Positions 18,228 to 26,629 of a stretch of 64,000 bases of DNA are shown one piece after another. How positions within the stretch are numbered: position 1 is the first letter of the stretch; every line of letters starts with the position of its first letter. Position numbers and translations under genes: made by a program. Below the pieces are notes generated by a model. That model was not told the origin of the DNA, did not search any database, and was given only the letters and a program-made list of their open reading frames with translations. Source of the DNA: Bacillota bacterium (lineage in GTDB: Bacteria; Bacillota; Clostridia; TANB77; CAG-465); NCBI GenBank assembly GCA_023410645.1, contig JAEYPQ010000038.1, forward strand, positions 25,169 through 89,168, written 5' to 3'.

Positions 18228-18815
18228 ATGAGAAGAAATAATGACAAGAAGAAAAAAAGGAATCTTTTAAAAACTACTGTAATGATGATAATACTTATTG
18301 TATTAATCTTTTTAGCTGGTGTCTATATATTAAAGAAATTCTTTTATCCAACAATGCATTTTGATATAATTAAGTCTGAGGCAGCTAAAAATAATGTTGA
18401 TCCATATCTAATACTTTCAATTATAAAAGTTGAAAGTGGATTTGATCAAAATGCATTATCTAATAAAAATGCAAAAGGCCTAATGCAAATAATGGATTCA
18501 ACTGCAAAAGAAATAAATAATAATATAAATGTTGCTGATACAATTGAAGATAATATTTATAACATAGATATAAATATTGCACTTGGATGTAAGTATTTTT
18601 CAACGTTAATCAATAAATATAATGGAAATTATTATCTTGCAATTTGTGCATATAACGCTGGAATGGGAAATGTAGACAAATGGATAGAGCAAGGATTAGT
18701 ATCTGATAAATTAGACGAATACAAAAATGTAGAAGATATTCCATTTATACAAACTAGAAATTATTTAAATAAAGTAGTATCTGCATATAAAATGTATAGA
18801 GTACTATACAGGTAA
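18228..18815 (+). CDS. Membrane-anchored lytic transglycosylase (SLT domain)
   Basis: 195 aa. A basic N-terminus and one membrane helix (residues ~14-36) are followed by an SLT/lysozyme-like domain that cleaves peptidoglycan. The catalytic Glu is in KVESGFD, with KGLMQIM and AYNAGMGNV as the other family motifs. AAAGGAAGG precedes the ATG. Co-transcribed with polA, an arrangement frequent in Clostridia. Confidence 0.92.
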   Translation: MRRNNDKKKKRNLLKTTVMMIILIVLIFLAGVYILKKFFYPTMHFDIIKSEAAKNNVDPYLILSIIKVESGFDQNALSNKNAKGLMQIMDSTAKEINNNINVADTIEDNIYNIDINIALGCKYFSTLINKYNGNYYLAICAYNAGMGNVDKWIEQGLVSDKLDEYKNVEDIPFIQTRNYLNKVVSAYKMYRVLYR

Positions 18816-18820
18816 TAAAA

Positions 18821-18870
18821 AATAAAAGAAAGCATATATTTTTAATAATACATGCTTTCTTTTATTTATT
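18821..18870 (+). terminator. Terminator after transglycosylase gene
   Basis: AATAAAAGAAAGCAT (18821-18835) pairs perfectly with ATGCTTTCTTTTATT (18852-18866), then T-rich. Confidence 0.85.
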
Positions 18871-18877
18871 TTTATAC

Positions 18878-18907
18878 TAGACAAATATATACCTTACATG
18901 GTATAAT
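18878..18907 (+). promoter_or_regulatory. Promoter of yebC
   Basis: TAGACA (18878-18883), 18-bp spacer, TATAAT (18902-18907). Confidence 0.6.
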
Positions 18908-18933
18908 ATATGTGTATTTAGGAGGTATTTTTT

Positions 18934-19659
18934 ATGAGTGGACATTCAAAATGGGCAAATATTAAAAGGAAAAAGGAAGCAACAGATTCTAAAAAGGCAA
19001 ATATTTTTTCTAAATTAGGTAAAGAGATCACAGTTGCTGTAAAAACTGGAGGTAGTGGTGATCCTAATATAAATGCAAAATTAAAAGATGTTATTTCAAA
19101 AGCAAAGGCACAAAATATGCCAAATGATAATATTAATAGATGTATTCAAAAAGCTTTAGGAGATAATGGATCTGTAAGTTATGAGGAAATAACTTATGAA
19201 GGCTTCGGACCATCTGGAATTTCTGTAATTGTTGATTCTATGACTGATAACAAAAATAGAACTGCTGCGGATATAAGATCAATTTTTAATAAGGCAGGAG
19301 GTAATTTGGGTCAAACTGGTTCAGTTAGTTATATGTTTGAGAAAAAAGGATATATTTTAATTGAAAAAGATGATAGTCTAGATGAAGATTCATTAATGTT
19401 AGAATCATTAGAAAATGGAGCAGAGGACTTTATTTCAGACGATGAATATATAGAAATATTTAGTAATCCAGATGAATTTTCTACACTAAGAGATTATATT
19501 GAAAGTAAAAGGTTAAATGTAATTGAAATGGATATTAGAATGATTGCAACTATAAAAAAAGATTTAAGTGAAGAAGAAGAAGAAAAGTTACAAAACTTTT
19601 TAGATAAATTGGATGATAATGATGATGTGCAAAATGTTTGGCATAATGCTAATATATAA
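18934..19659 (+). CDS. yebC: YebC/PmpR-family regulatory protein
   Basis: 241 aa, full length. Starts with the invariant MSGHSKWANIKRKK and contains the MPNDNI, YEGFGPSG and NKNRT motifs. Members act as transcriptional regulators or, for some, in translation of difficult motifs. GGAGG lies upstream of the ATG. It has its own promoter, and no ruvABC genes are adjacent. Confidence 0.94.
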   Translation: MSGHSKWANIKRKKEATDSKKANIFSKLGKEITVAVKTGGSGDPNINAKLKDVISKAKAQNMPNDNINRCIQKALGDNGSVSYEEITYEGFGPSGISVIVDSMTDNKNRTAADIRSIFNKAGGNLGQTGSVSYMFEKKGYILIEKDDSLDEDSLMLESLENGAEDFISDDEYIEIFSNPDEFSTLRDYIESKRLNVIEMDIRMIATIKKDLSEEEEEKLQNFLDKLDDNDDVQNVWHNANI

Positions 19660-19706
19660 CATTACATAAAAATGTAATAATATTTTAATTTTTATTGTAT
19701 AAAGTA

Positions 19707-19735
19707 TTGACTTTACATAATATTAATGTTATAAT
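19707..19735 (+). promoter_or_regulatory. Promoter
   Basis: TTGACT (19707-19712), 17-bp spacer, TATAAT (19730-19735), upstream of the SNase-like gene. Confidence 0.8.
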
Positions 19736-19773
19736 ATGTATTGTAGCTATTATTGAGAGGGGGGTTGGTAATT

Positions 19774-20457
19774 ATGTATTATGATAACAAATCTAGCTTT
19801 TATATAAGACAATATGGGCCAAAAATTTTCTTGATTGTCTTTTCAATAGTTCTTATAATAAGTGGTTTATATATTTACTTATCATCAAATAACGTAATTA
19901 CAAATAACAACCATCAAAATCAAGTAGCTGAAAATAATAATAATATAATTGAAGAACAAAAAGATAATAATGCTGATAAAGAAGAAGAAATAACTGAAGA
20001 AGATAGTTTAAAAGAAGAACCAAAAGAAGATAATATTGAAACTATTTCTACTAGTTTATCTGAATCATTAAATTCATTAAATGCACTTGAAAAATCTAAA
20101 GTAGGTACTGTTAAATCAGTAACTAGCGATGGAAAAGTAGTAGTGAAAATTGAAAATGCATTATATCAAATTAGTTTAGTTGGAATAGATTATTCAAAAT
20201 CTCCTAGCAATATATCAGAAATAATTTCAAATGATTTAAAAGATAAAAGTATAAATATATCATTTGATAAATTAAAAGTTAAAGATTCTGAGATTTATGC
20301 ATATATATATATTGGAGATGAACTTTATAATAAAAAACTATTAAGTGAAGGATTAGCGATACTCAAAGTAGAGAGAACTAATACTAGTTTATTAGATGAA
20401 CTATTAAATTCTCAATTATATGCAAGATCAAATTCAAAAGGAATATGGTCAAATTAA
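19774..20457 (+). CDS. Membrane-anchored SNase-fold protein, probably non-catalytic
   Basis: 227 aa from ATG 19774 (GAGAGGGGGG upstream; the open frame runs back to 19753). One N-terminal membrane helix (residues ~16-36), a low-complexity acidic linker, then a staphylococcal-nuclease-like domain (SLVGIDYSKSP, YAYIYIGDELYNKKLL, SEGLAILKV, ARSNSKGIW). The catalytic Arg expected before LVGID and the Arg of the GR-x-LAY motif (here DSEIYAY) are both missing, and the Glu after DTP is replaced. The fold is probably retained for binding rather than nuclease activity, and is exposed outside the cell. Confidence 0.75.
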   Translation: MYYDNKSSFYIRQYGPKIFLIVFSIVLIISGLYIYLSSNNVITNNNHQNQVAENNNNIIEEQKDNNADKEEEITEEDSLKEEPKEDNIETISTSLSESLNSLNALEKSKVGTVKSVTSDGKVVVKIENALYQISLVGIDYSKSPSNISEIISNDLKDKSINISFDKLKVKDSEIYAYIYIGDELYNKKLLSEGLAILKVERTNTSLLDELLNSQLYARSNSKGIWSN

Positions 20458-20467
20458 AATAAATTAG

Positions 20468-20550
20468 CATGCCGAACTAGGGAAAACCTTAGTTTTCATA
20501 TATCAACCTCTTATGATCGCCTCTATAGAAATGTAGGGGCATCTTTTTTT
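20468..20550 (+). ncRNA. Candidate structured RNA / attenuator-like hairpins
   Basis: Between two genes there is an 8-bp hairpin with AAAA loop (20475-20482 with 20487-20494), then a terminator-like hairpin GCCTCTA (20519-20525) with TAGGGGC (20534-20540) and a T7 tail. ATGCC at 20469-20473 can instead pair with GGCAT at 20538-20542, competing with the terminator stem. The arrangement resembles a small sRNA or a switch. I could not match it to a known riboswitch class. It may simply be the terminator of the preceding gene. Confidence 0.4.
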
Positions 20551-20634
20551 ATATCTTTTTTCAAATATTCTATTTGTATGTTGAATATTATATATTTAAT
20601 ATGATAAAATATGTAATATGGAGGTATAAAAATC

Positions 20635-21117
20635 ATGAAAATAGCAGTTGTTTATTATTCACTAGAAGGAAATACTAAATATGTAGCAGAATTAATTAAA
20701 ACTCAATTAAATGCTGATATATTTGAAATAAAAACTTTAGAAAAAAATATTAATAACAATAGTTTTTTAAAATTCTTTTGGTGAGGAAAACAGGTATTTA
20801 TGAAAGATGAGCCTAAAATAGAAATATCGTCAAACTTCAATCCTGAAGATTATGATCTTATCTTTATAGGAACACCTGTATGGGCATTTAATTATTGTCC
20901 GCCTATAAGAACATTCTTTAAAGAATTTAAATTCAACAATAAAAAAGTGGTGGTATTTTGTACTCATGACGGAGGTATGAAAAATACCTTAAATAATATG
21001 AAAGATGCTTTAGTTGGAAATGATGTAATTGGAGAATTGGATATTATTTCAGTTCTAAAGGATATAAATAATGCAAAGCAAAAAGTCTCAGAATTTATAA
21101 ATAATTTAAAAATTTAA
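20635..21117 (+). pseudogene. Flavodoxin-family protein interrupted by an in-frame TGA
   Basis: ATG 20635, preceded by GGAGG, opens a flavodoxin-like frame (KIAVVYYSLEGNTK, an FMN phosphate-loop motif). After 49 codons it meets TGA (20782-20784) and then continues in the same frame to 21117 with typical features (GTPVWAFNYCPPIRTF, FCTHDGGM). Family members have W-G-G-K-Q at this point; here it reads W-stop-G-K-Q, so one base change of GGA to TGA explains it. Restart at ATG 20800 would omit the flavin loop. Total would be 160 residues. A sequencing error is possible. Confidence 0.8.
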
Positions 21118-21145
21118 CAATTATACATAATATTAAAAATTGTTA

Positions 21146-21186
21146 AAAAATGATACTATATACTTGATATAGTATCATTTTTAATT
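21146..21186. terminator. Bidirectional terminator
   Basis: AAAAATGATACTATA and TATAGTATCATTTTT form a perfect stem between convergent genes. Confidence 0.85.
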
Positions 21187-21408
21187 ATTATTATTTTGAT
21201 TTTTGGCTATTTTTTCTAAATTATCATGAATATCTCTTTTATATCTTTCTTCTTGAATTATAACAACTACTCTTCCAATTAATAATATTGCTATAATTAA
21301 TACTAAACCGATATAGAAATTTATTATATTTGTAATAACCATTAATGCGACTGCTATAATCCAAATTATCTCACATAGTGCTATGACTAGTCTATCTTTT
21401 AAATACAT
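21181..21408 (-). CDS. Small two-helix membrane protein
   Basis: 75 aa. Two hydrophobic helices (residues ~8-27 and ~31-50) joined by a short loop, followed by a charged C-terminal tail ending in Asn repeats. GAGGTG precedes the ATG at a good distance. Family not recognised. Confidence 0.65.
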   Translation of the reverse strand: MYLKDRLVIALCEIIWIIAVALMVITNIINFYIGLVLIIAILLIGRVVVIIQEERYKRDIHDNLEKIAKNQNNNN

Positions 21409-22167
21409 AAAATTTCACCTCACATTTTTATTATATCATATAACAAAAAAATATACAATATATAACAAATTAATTAATATATTGTATTTTATTTACATAA
21501 TGTAACAATAATAGGGGAGTTAATTAATCATTTTCCTATTGTGGCAAAAAAATATACAACTGATTAATAATGCAAAATTTATGTAATAGAAAATTTTTGA
21601 AGTTGTGATAAAATAAATAATAATTTTTAAGATTTAAAATGAATAGTTATTTTTTATAATATAAAAATTTATTTTACAGGTTTAAGTGAATCAGGAAAAT
21701 TAAATGTAAAAAATATTTTAAGGAATTTTTATTAGCAAATGAAGAGTAGTATACAAGTACTATATGTTTTATGTTTTATTTTTTATTTAATTTATAATGT
21801 GTAGAGGATAGCTTTTAAATAGCTTTATATTTATTTTGTATTGATTGCGCAAAATAATAATTTTGTGAAAAATAGGTAGCAAATTTATTGACTATTTTAT
21901 CTATATATGATAATATAACAGTATATATTAATTATACTATGTTTATTGCTCCATTTCAATTATACTATTAATTATTATATATTTAATATATATATTACTT
22001 TGTAATATTTTAATATTTCGTATTTAAATTTCAAATTTTTTTATTTTATATCTTTAATTTTACTATTCTAAATTTTATCATATTTTTAGGATACTAGTTA
22101 TATTACCTATAAAATAAAAATGGCTTAAAATCGAAATATGGACGTCGTTTTTAGGAGGTTAATCAAT
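21409..22167. other. Long non-coding AT-rich stretch
   Basis: About 760 bases with no credible gene. It contains a possible + strand promoter (TTGACT 21888-21893, 17-bp spacer, TAATAT 21911-21916) and a short open stretch near 21674-21735 without a ribosome site that could be a gene remnant. The density of stops and A/T runs is higher than in other gaps of this window. Confidence 0.5.
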
Positions 22168-23133
22168 ATGTATGACGACATACCTGAATTAGTCAATGAA
22201 TTCATAGATTATATGATTGGAATTAAAAATAGATCAAAAAATACTATAAAAGAATACTATTATGATCTTAGAGATTCAATAAAATTTTTAAGTTTAATTA
22301 TTGAAGATAAAATTTCTTTTATGAAAATAAATGATGAATTAATTAAAAATAAAAATATAAAAAATCTGGATGAAAAATTCATAAAAAAAATTAAACTTGA
22401 AGATTTATATTCATATATAAATTATTTATCAGTTAATCGTTCAGATAAACCTACAACTCGTGCGCGTAAAATTGCTACTTTAAAATCTTTTTTTAATTAT
22501 TTAACTTTAAAGAAAAAAATATTAGATAAAAATCCTGCTGTTGAATTAGAAACTCCAAAATTACCTAAAAGATTACCGAAGTATTTAACGCTTGATGAAA
22601 GTATATCCCTCCTCCACTCCATCGATGGAAAATTTGAAAAAAGAGATTTATGTATAGTAACATTATTCCTAAACTGTGGTTTAAGGCTCTCTGAGTTGGT
22701 TAATATAAACATAAAAGATATTAAAGATAATGTTCTAACAGTTATAGGGAAAGGAAATAAAGAACGCTCTGTATACCTAAATAACGCTTGTCAGAAAGCT
22801 ATTTCAGATTATATTAATATAAGACCTAAAAACAATTTAAAAGATCGTGATGCACTATTTATTAGTGAACGTGGTACTAGAATTAGTAGAAGAAGCGTTG
22901 AGGTAATGGTAAAAAAATATATACTTGCTGCTGGTCTTGATCCTAAAAAGTATTCTCCTCATAAATTAAGGCATACTGCTGCTACTTTAATGCATAAATA
23001 TGGTGGTGTAGATATACGTGCCCTGCAACAAATACTTGGACATGAGAGTATTTCTACGACTGAAATATATACTCACATTGATAGTGAACAAGTAAAAAAT
23101 GCACTTGAAAGTAATCCATTAAATAATATATAA
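22168..23133 (+). CDS. Tyrosine recombinase, XerC/XerD type
   Basis: 321 aa from ATG 22168 with TAGGAGG upstream (open frame extends to 22138). N-terminal SAM-like core-binding domain, then catalytic domain with the Arg in CGLRLSEL, HKLRHTAATLM, LGHESISTTEIYTH and nucleophile Tyr. The length and absence of mobile-element neighbours fit a chromosomal dimer-resolution recombinase, but XerC, XerD and integrase roles cannot be separated by sequence alone. Unusually there are about 50 extra residues between the core-binding helices (around residues 55-80) rich in Lys/Asn. Confidence 0.9.
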   Translation: MYDDIPELVNEFIDYMIGIKNRSKNTIKEYYYDLRDSIKFLSLIIEDKISFMKINDELIKNKNIKNLDEKFIKKIKLEDLYSYINYLSVNRSDKPTTRARKIATLKSFFNYLTLKKKILDKNPAVELETPKLPKRLPKYLTLDESISLLHSIDGKFEKRDLCIVTLFLNCGLRLSELVNINIKDIKDNVLTVIGKGNKERSVYLNNACQKAISDYINIRPKNNLKDRDALFISERGTRISRRSVEVMVKKYILAAGLDPKKYSPHKLRHTAATLMHKYGGVDIRALQQILGHESISTTEIYTHIDSEQVKNALESNPLNNI

Positions 23134-23138
23134 AAAAT

Positions 23139-23168
23139 AGACTCTACAAATCAATAGAGTCTTTTTTT
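23139..23168 (+). terminator. Terminator after recombinase gene
   Basis: AGACTCT (23139-23145) pairs with AGAGTCT (23156-23162) followed by a T run. Confidence 0.8.
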
Positions 23169-23173
23169 ATATT

Positions 23174-23482
23174 CTAATATACTGGTAATTTTATAACTTG
23201 GCCAGCATAAATATTACTTTCTTCTAAGTTATTTATATTCTTAATTTTAATTATAATATTTTGTCTATTTAAATCTTTATCAGAATTACTCTTACAAATT
23301 TCCCCAGCAATATTCCATAATGTATCGTTTTCTTGAATAAAATAATCTGATGTAATAATTTCTTCTTTTGCATTTATAAATGTAGTAAAAATGCCAAAAC
23401 AACTGAAGATTACAAGTAGTAAAATTATATTACTTTTTAAAATATTCCTTCTATTCTTTTTATTATTCATACTTTTTTTCAT
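23174..23482 (-). CDS. YneA-like LysM protein (SOS-type division inhibitor candidate)
   Basis: 102 aa from ATG 23482, which has AGGGGTGG upstream (the open frame extends to 23536). A basic start, one membrane helix (residues ~16-36), then a LysM domain (YFIQENDTLWNIA, AGQVIKLPVY) that binds peptidoglycan outside the cell. This is the architecture of YneA, the LexA-controlled cell-division suppressor of Bacillus. The promoter carries two LexA-like dyads, which supports the assignment. lexA itself is not in the window. Confidence 0.78.
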   Translation of the reverse strand: MKKSMNNKKNRRNILKSNIILLLVIFSCFGIFTTFINAKEEIITSDYFIQENDTLWNIAGEICKSNSDKDLNRQNIIIKIKNINNLEESNIYAGQVIKLPVY

Positions 23483-23495
23483 ATAAACCACCCCT

Positions 23496-23547
23496 AAACA
23501 AATGTTCTTTATATTCATATTATAATATATAAACATTTGTTTGTCAA
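23496..23547 (-). promoter_or_regulatory. Promoter with two LexA-like operators for the YneA-like gene
   Basis: On the - strand TTGACA (23547-23542), a 17-bp spacer and TATAAT form a consensus promoter. AAACATTTGTTT (23531-23542) lies in the spacer and overlaps the -35. GAACATTTGTTT (complement of 23496-23507) lies just downstream of the -10. Both fit the Gram-positive SOS box pattern GAAC-N4-GTTC with one or two changes. Confidence 0.65.
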
Positions 23548-23582
23548 TAGTTATTTTATAAAAAACGAAAAAATGTTCTTTT

Positions 23583-24206
23583 TTATTTTATTATATCATA
23601 AATCATTGTTTCAATCTCTTCTATTTTAATATCTGCAATATTTAAAGTTAAAAATATTTTATCTCCAAAATCCTCTCTTATTACTTTTATAATCTCTTCA
23701 TTAATGAAATTATCAATTCTGTTTTTTATTATATCATAAAATTTATATTCAAATTCAAATTTCTTAGATATATAGTTATATAGTTCTTTTTTACTGCAAT
23801 TATTAAACCCTTCCTTAGCTACATTTAAATATGTTCTTGATAATGGACCTGCACCAAGTAAAATACCACCAAAATAACGAACAATAACTATGCAAATATT
23901 AGTAATTTTCTCTTTATCTAACATATCGTATATTGCTTTTGTGCCGGTACCTTGAGGTTCTCCATCATCATCAAATCTAGTAACATTATTACCATTATCA
24001 ATATATGAATAAATATATACTACATGTCTTGCATCTTTATAATTATTTTTTATTTTATTTATTGCTTCTTTTGCTTCAATTTCATTTGATATATTAAATA
24101 TATAACAAAGAAAAGATGATTTCTTCTCCATTAATGTTGAATAAGATATTTCTCCATAATTTGAAATGAAATTATTTTTTATATTGGTTAAATAATAGTA
24201 ATTCAT
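23583..24206 (-). CDS. YigZ/IMPACT family protein
   Basis: 207 aa from ATG 24206 (GAGGTG upstream). Family signature motifs are visible: KKSSFLCYIF, DARHVVYIY, DDGEPQGTGTKAI and VIVRYFGGILLGAGPLSR. The C-terminal part matches the small ferredoxin-like domain of the family. Homologues are linked to translation regulation in eukaryotes; the bacterial role is unclear. It is a lone - strand gene. Confidence 0.9.
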   Translation of the reverse strand: MNYYYLTNIKNNFISNYGEISYSTLMEKKSSFLCYIFNISNEIEAKEAINKIKNNYKDARHVVYIYSYIDNGNNVTRFDDDGEPQGTGTKAIYDMLDKEKITNICIVIVRYFGGILLGAGPLSRTYLNVAKEGFNNCSKKELYNYISKKFEFEYKFYDIIKNRIDNFINEEIIKVIREDFGDKIFLTLNIADIKIEEIETMIYDIIK

Positions 24207-24285
24207 TTTACACCTCATTAAAATTTATTATAACATAAATCTAAGTATATTGAAAGTATATAATTTTATAGTTTGTTTATTATAG

Positions 24286-24314
24286 TTGCAATATATAATA
24301 AATAATGTTATAAT
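24286..24314 (+). promoter_or_regulatory. Promoter
   Basis: TTGCAA (24286-24291), 17-bp spacer, TATAAT (24309-24314). Confidence 0.65.
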
Positions 24315-24368
24315 TAGTTATTATTATAATAGTATTTTTATTTTGATTAAAAGAAAGGAGTTTTGACT

Positions 24369-24620
24369 ATGATATATCCTGCATTTATAACAGTTCCAAT
24401 GATAAAAGTTAATGGTAATTGGTGTATTCCCATATCTTATATTAATAATGCAAAAGATTTAATTTTAATTGTTAATATAAAGGATGAAAAGGAGCATAAG
24501 AAAACTGCAATAGGTGATTTTTTTATATTTGATATAAAAAAGAATAGAATAAAATATGGTAACTCTTTTTATTTAATGGTTTCCACAACCGGTAAAAACA
24601 ATTTTAAATTAGTCATTTGA
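24369..24620 (+). CDS. Small hypothetical protein
   Basis: 83 aa from ATG 24369 with AAAGGAG eight bases upstream. Beta-rich pattern, a YPAFITVPM start and no signal peptide. I do not recognise it. It has its own promoter and ends in TGA before a bidirectional terminator. Confidence 0.65.
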   Translation: MIYPAFITVPMIKVNGNWCIPISYINNAKDLILIVNIKDEKEHKKTAIGDFFIFDIKKNRIKYGNSFYLMVSTTGKNNFKLVI

Positions 24621-24637
24621 ATATAAATTAAATATGA

Positions 24638-24687
24638 AAAATATAAATGGAGAAATTTACTTTAAATAAATTTCTCCATTTATATTT
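24638..24687. terminator. Bidirectional terminator before clpX end
   Basis: AAATATAAATGGAGAAATTTA and TAAATTTCTCCATTTATATTT form a perfect 21-bp stem. Confidence 0.9.
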
Positions 24688-25975
24688 ATTTTTTATATTC
24701 GTAATATGGTTTTTCCTTATTTTGAACTACACCTTTTGTTATTATACATTTTGATATCTCTTTGTTAGAAGGAACTTCATACATAGCATCAACCATAATA
24801 TTTTCTAATATAGCTCTTAATCCTCTAGCACCAGTTTTTCTTTCTATTGCAAGATTTACTATCTCATCTAAAGCATTTTTTTCTATTTCTAGTTTTACAT
24901 CATCCATTTTAAATAATTTCTTGTATTGTTTTACAAGAGCATTTTTAGGTTTAGTTAAAATATCTAAGAACGCTTCTTTAGATAATTGATCTAAACTTGT
25001 AATTATAGGAAGACGACCAACTAATTCAGGTATGAGACCATATTTTACTATATCGTGTGGTTGAACATTAGAGAATATCTTACCAATGTCTATATCTTTT
25101 TTAGATTCAATTTTAGCACCAAATCCCATTGTTTTTGTTTCCATTCTGCTTTGAACAATCTTTTCTAATCCTTCAAAAGCACCTCCACAAATAAACAAAA
25201 TATTTGAAGTATCTATTTTCAAAAATTCTTGTTGAGGATGTTTTCTTCCACCTTGAGGGGGAACATTTGCAACAGTACCTTCAATAATTTTAAGTAATGC
25301 TTGCTGAACTCCTTCACCGCTGACATCTCTTGTTATAGAAGGATTTTCTGATTTTCTAGATATTTTATCTAATTCATCTATATATATTATTCCTTTTTCT
25401 GCTTTTGCTATATCAAAATCTGCAGCCTGTATAAGTCTAAGCAAAATATTTTCTACATCCTCTCCAACATATCCAGCTTCAGTAAGAGTAGTAGCATCAG
25501 CAATAGCAAATGGAACATGTAGAATTTTTGCAAGAGTTTGTGCAAGTAAAGTTTTTCCACATCCTGTAGGTCCAAGTAATAAAATATTACTTTTTTGGAT
25601 TTCTACATCATCGATTTTATCAAGATTTCTAATTCTTTTATAATGATTATATACTGAAACAGATAAAACTTTTTTAGACTCATCTTGGCCAATTACATAC
25701 TCATCTAGTATTCTCTTAATATTTTCTGGAGTAGGAAGTTCACTAGATTCTATAAGTTCTTTACTACCACGTTCATCAATACTAACATTTGCGTCCTCAT
25801 CATGCATTATTTTGTAACATGCCTCAACGCACTCATCACAAATATATATACCGTCTGGTCCTTCAATTAGTTTATTTACTTCCTGCCTTAATCTACCACA
25901 AAAAGAACAAAATATCATATCATGAACAAATTTCTCGAATTTTTCTTTTTCGTCATCTTTTCCTTTTCTTGCCAT
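24686..25975 (-). CDS. clpX: ATP-dependent Clp protease ATP-binding subunit ClpX
   Basis: 429 aa. N-terminal zinc-binding domain with CSFCG and CDECVEAC, then an AAA+ domain with Walker A GPTGCGKT, Walker B IIYIDELDK and the arginine-finger region GLIPELVGRLP. It unfolds proteins and feeds them to ClpP. The start follows the clpP stop by 6 bases with an AGGGG site inside the end of clpP. Confidence 0.98.
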   Translation of the reverse strand: MARKGKDDEKEKFEKFVHDMIFCSFCGRLRQEVNKLIEGPDGIYICDECVEACYKIMHDEDANVSIDERGSKELIESSELPTPENIKRILDEYVIGQDESKKVLSVSVYNHYKRIRNLDKIDDVEIQKSNILLLGPTGCGKTLLAQTLAKILHVPFAIADATTLTEAGYVGEDVENILLRLIQAADFDIAKAEKGIIYIDELDKISRKSENPSITRDVSGEGVQQALLKIIEGTVANVPPQGGRKHPQQEFLKIDTSNILFICGGAFEGLEKIVQSRMETKTMGFGAKIESKKDIDIGKIFSNVQPHDIVKYGLIPELVGRLPIITSLDQLSKEAFLDILTKPKNALVKQYKKLFKMDDVKLEIEKNALDEIVNLAIERKTGARGLRAILENIMVDAMYEVPSNKEISKCIITKGVVQNKEKPYYEYKK

Positions 25976-25981
25976 AATTAA

Positions 25982-26593
25982 TTATTTCCCCTTAGTTATA
26001 TCATCTATATTAGACATTATTTCATCAACAAGACCATATTCTTTTGCTTCATCAGCAGTTAAGAAATTGTCTCTGTCAGTATCTTTTTCAACTTGTTCTA
26101 ATGGCTTTCCAGTTCTTTCACTTAAAATTTTGTTTAGTTTTTCTCTTGTCTTTAATATGTGTTCAGCATGTATTTTTATATCACTTGCTTGACCTTGAGC
26201 TCCACCCAAAGGTTGGTGTATCATTATTGTTGAGTTTGGTAATGCATATCTTTTACCTTTTTTACCAGCTGTAAGTAAGAAAGCTCCCATACTAGCTGCC
26301 ATACCAACGCAAATTGTACAAACATCTGATTTTATATATTGCATTGTATCATAAATACCAAAACCTGCACTAACACTACCACCTGGACTATTTATATATA
26401 AATATATATCTTTTCCTGGATCTTCTGCATCTAAGAAAAGAAGTTGAGCAATAACCAAAGAAGCAGTAACATCATTTACTTCATCAGAAAGAAATATAAT
26501 TCTTTCTTTTAAAAGTCTTGAATAAATGTCATATGAACGTTCACCTTTACTAGTTTGTTCTATTACCATTGGTACTAAACTATTATTTATCAT
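25982..26593 (-). CDS. clpP: ATP-dependent Clp protease proteolytic subunit
   Basis: 203 aa. The catalytic triad is visible: Ser in GMAASMGAFLL, His in MIHQPLGG and Asp in DTDRDNFLT. AAGGAGG lies upstream of the ATG. Middle gene of the canonical tig-clpP-clpX cluster. Confidence 0.98.
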   Translation of the reverse strand: MINNSLVPMVIEQTSKGERSYDIYSRLLKERIIFLSDEVNDVTASLVIAQLLFLDAEDPGKDIYLYINSPGGSVSAGFGIYDTMQYIKSDVCTICVGMAASMGAFLLTAGKKGKRYALPNSTIMIHQPLGGAQGQASDIKIHAEHILKTREKLNKILSERTGKPLEQVEKDTDRDNFLTADEAKEYGLVDEIMSNIDDITKGK

Positions 26594-26629
26594 ATAAAAT
26601 ACCTCCTTAATTTTTATATAACTTTATAT

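Noticed and set aside
20782..20784. TGA read as an amino acid (recoded genetic code or selenocysteine)
   Set aside because: hemW and other genes end in TGA, the site is a conserved Gly rather than Cys, and no selenocysteine element was seen.
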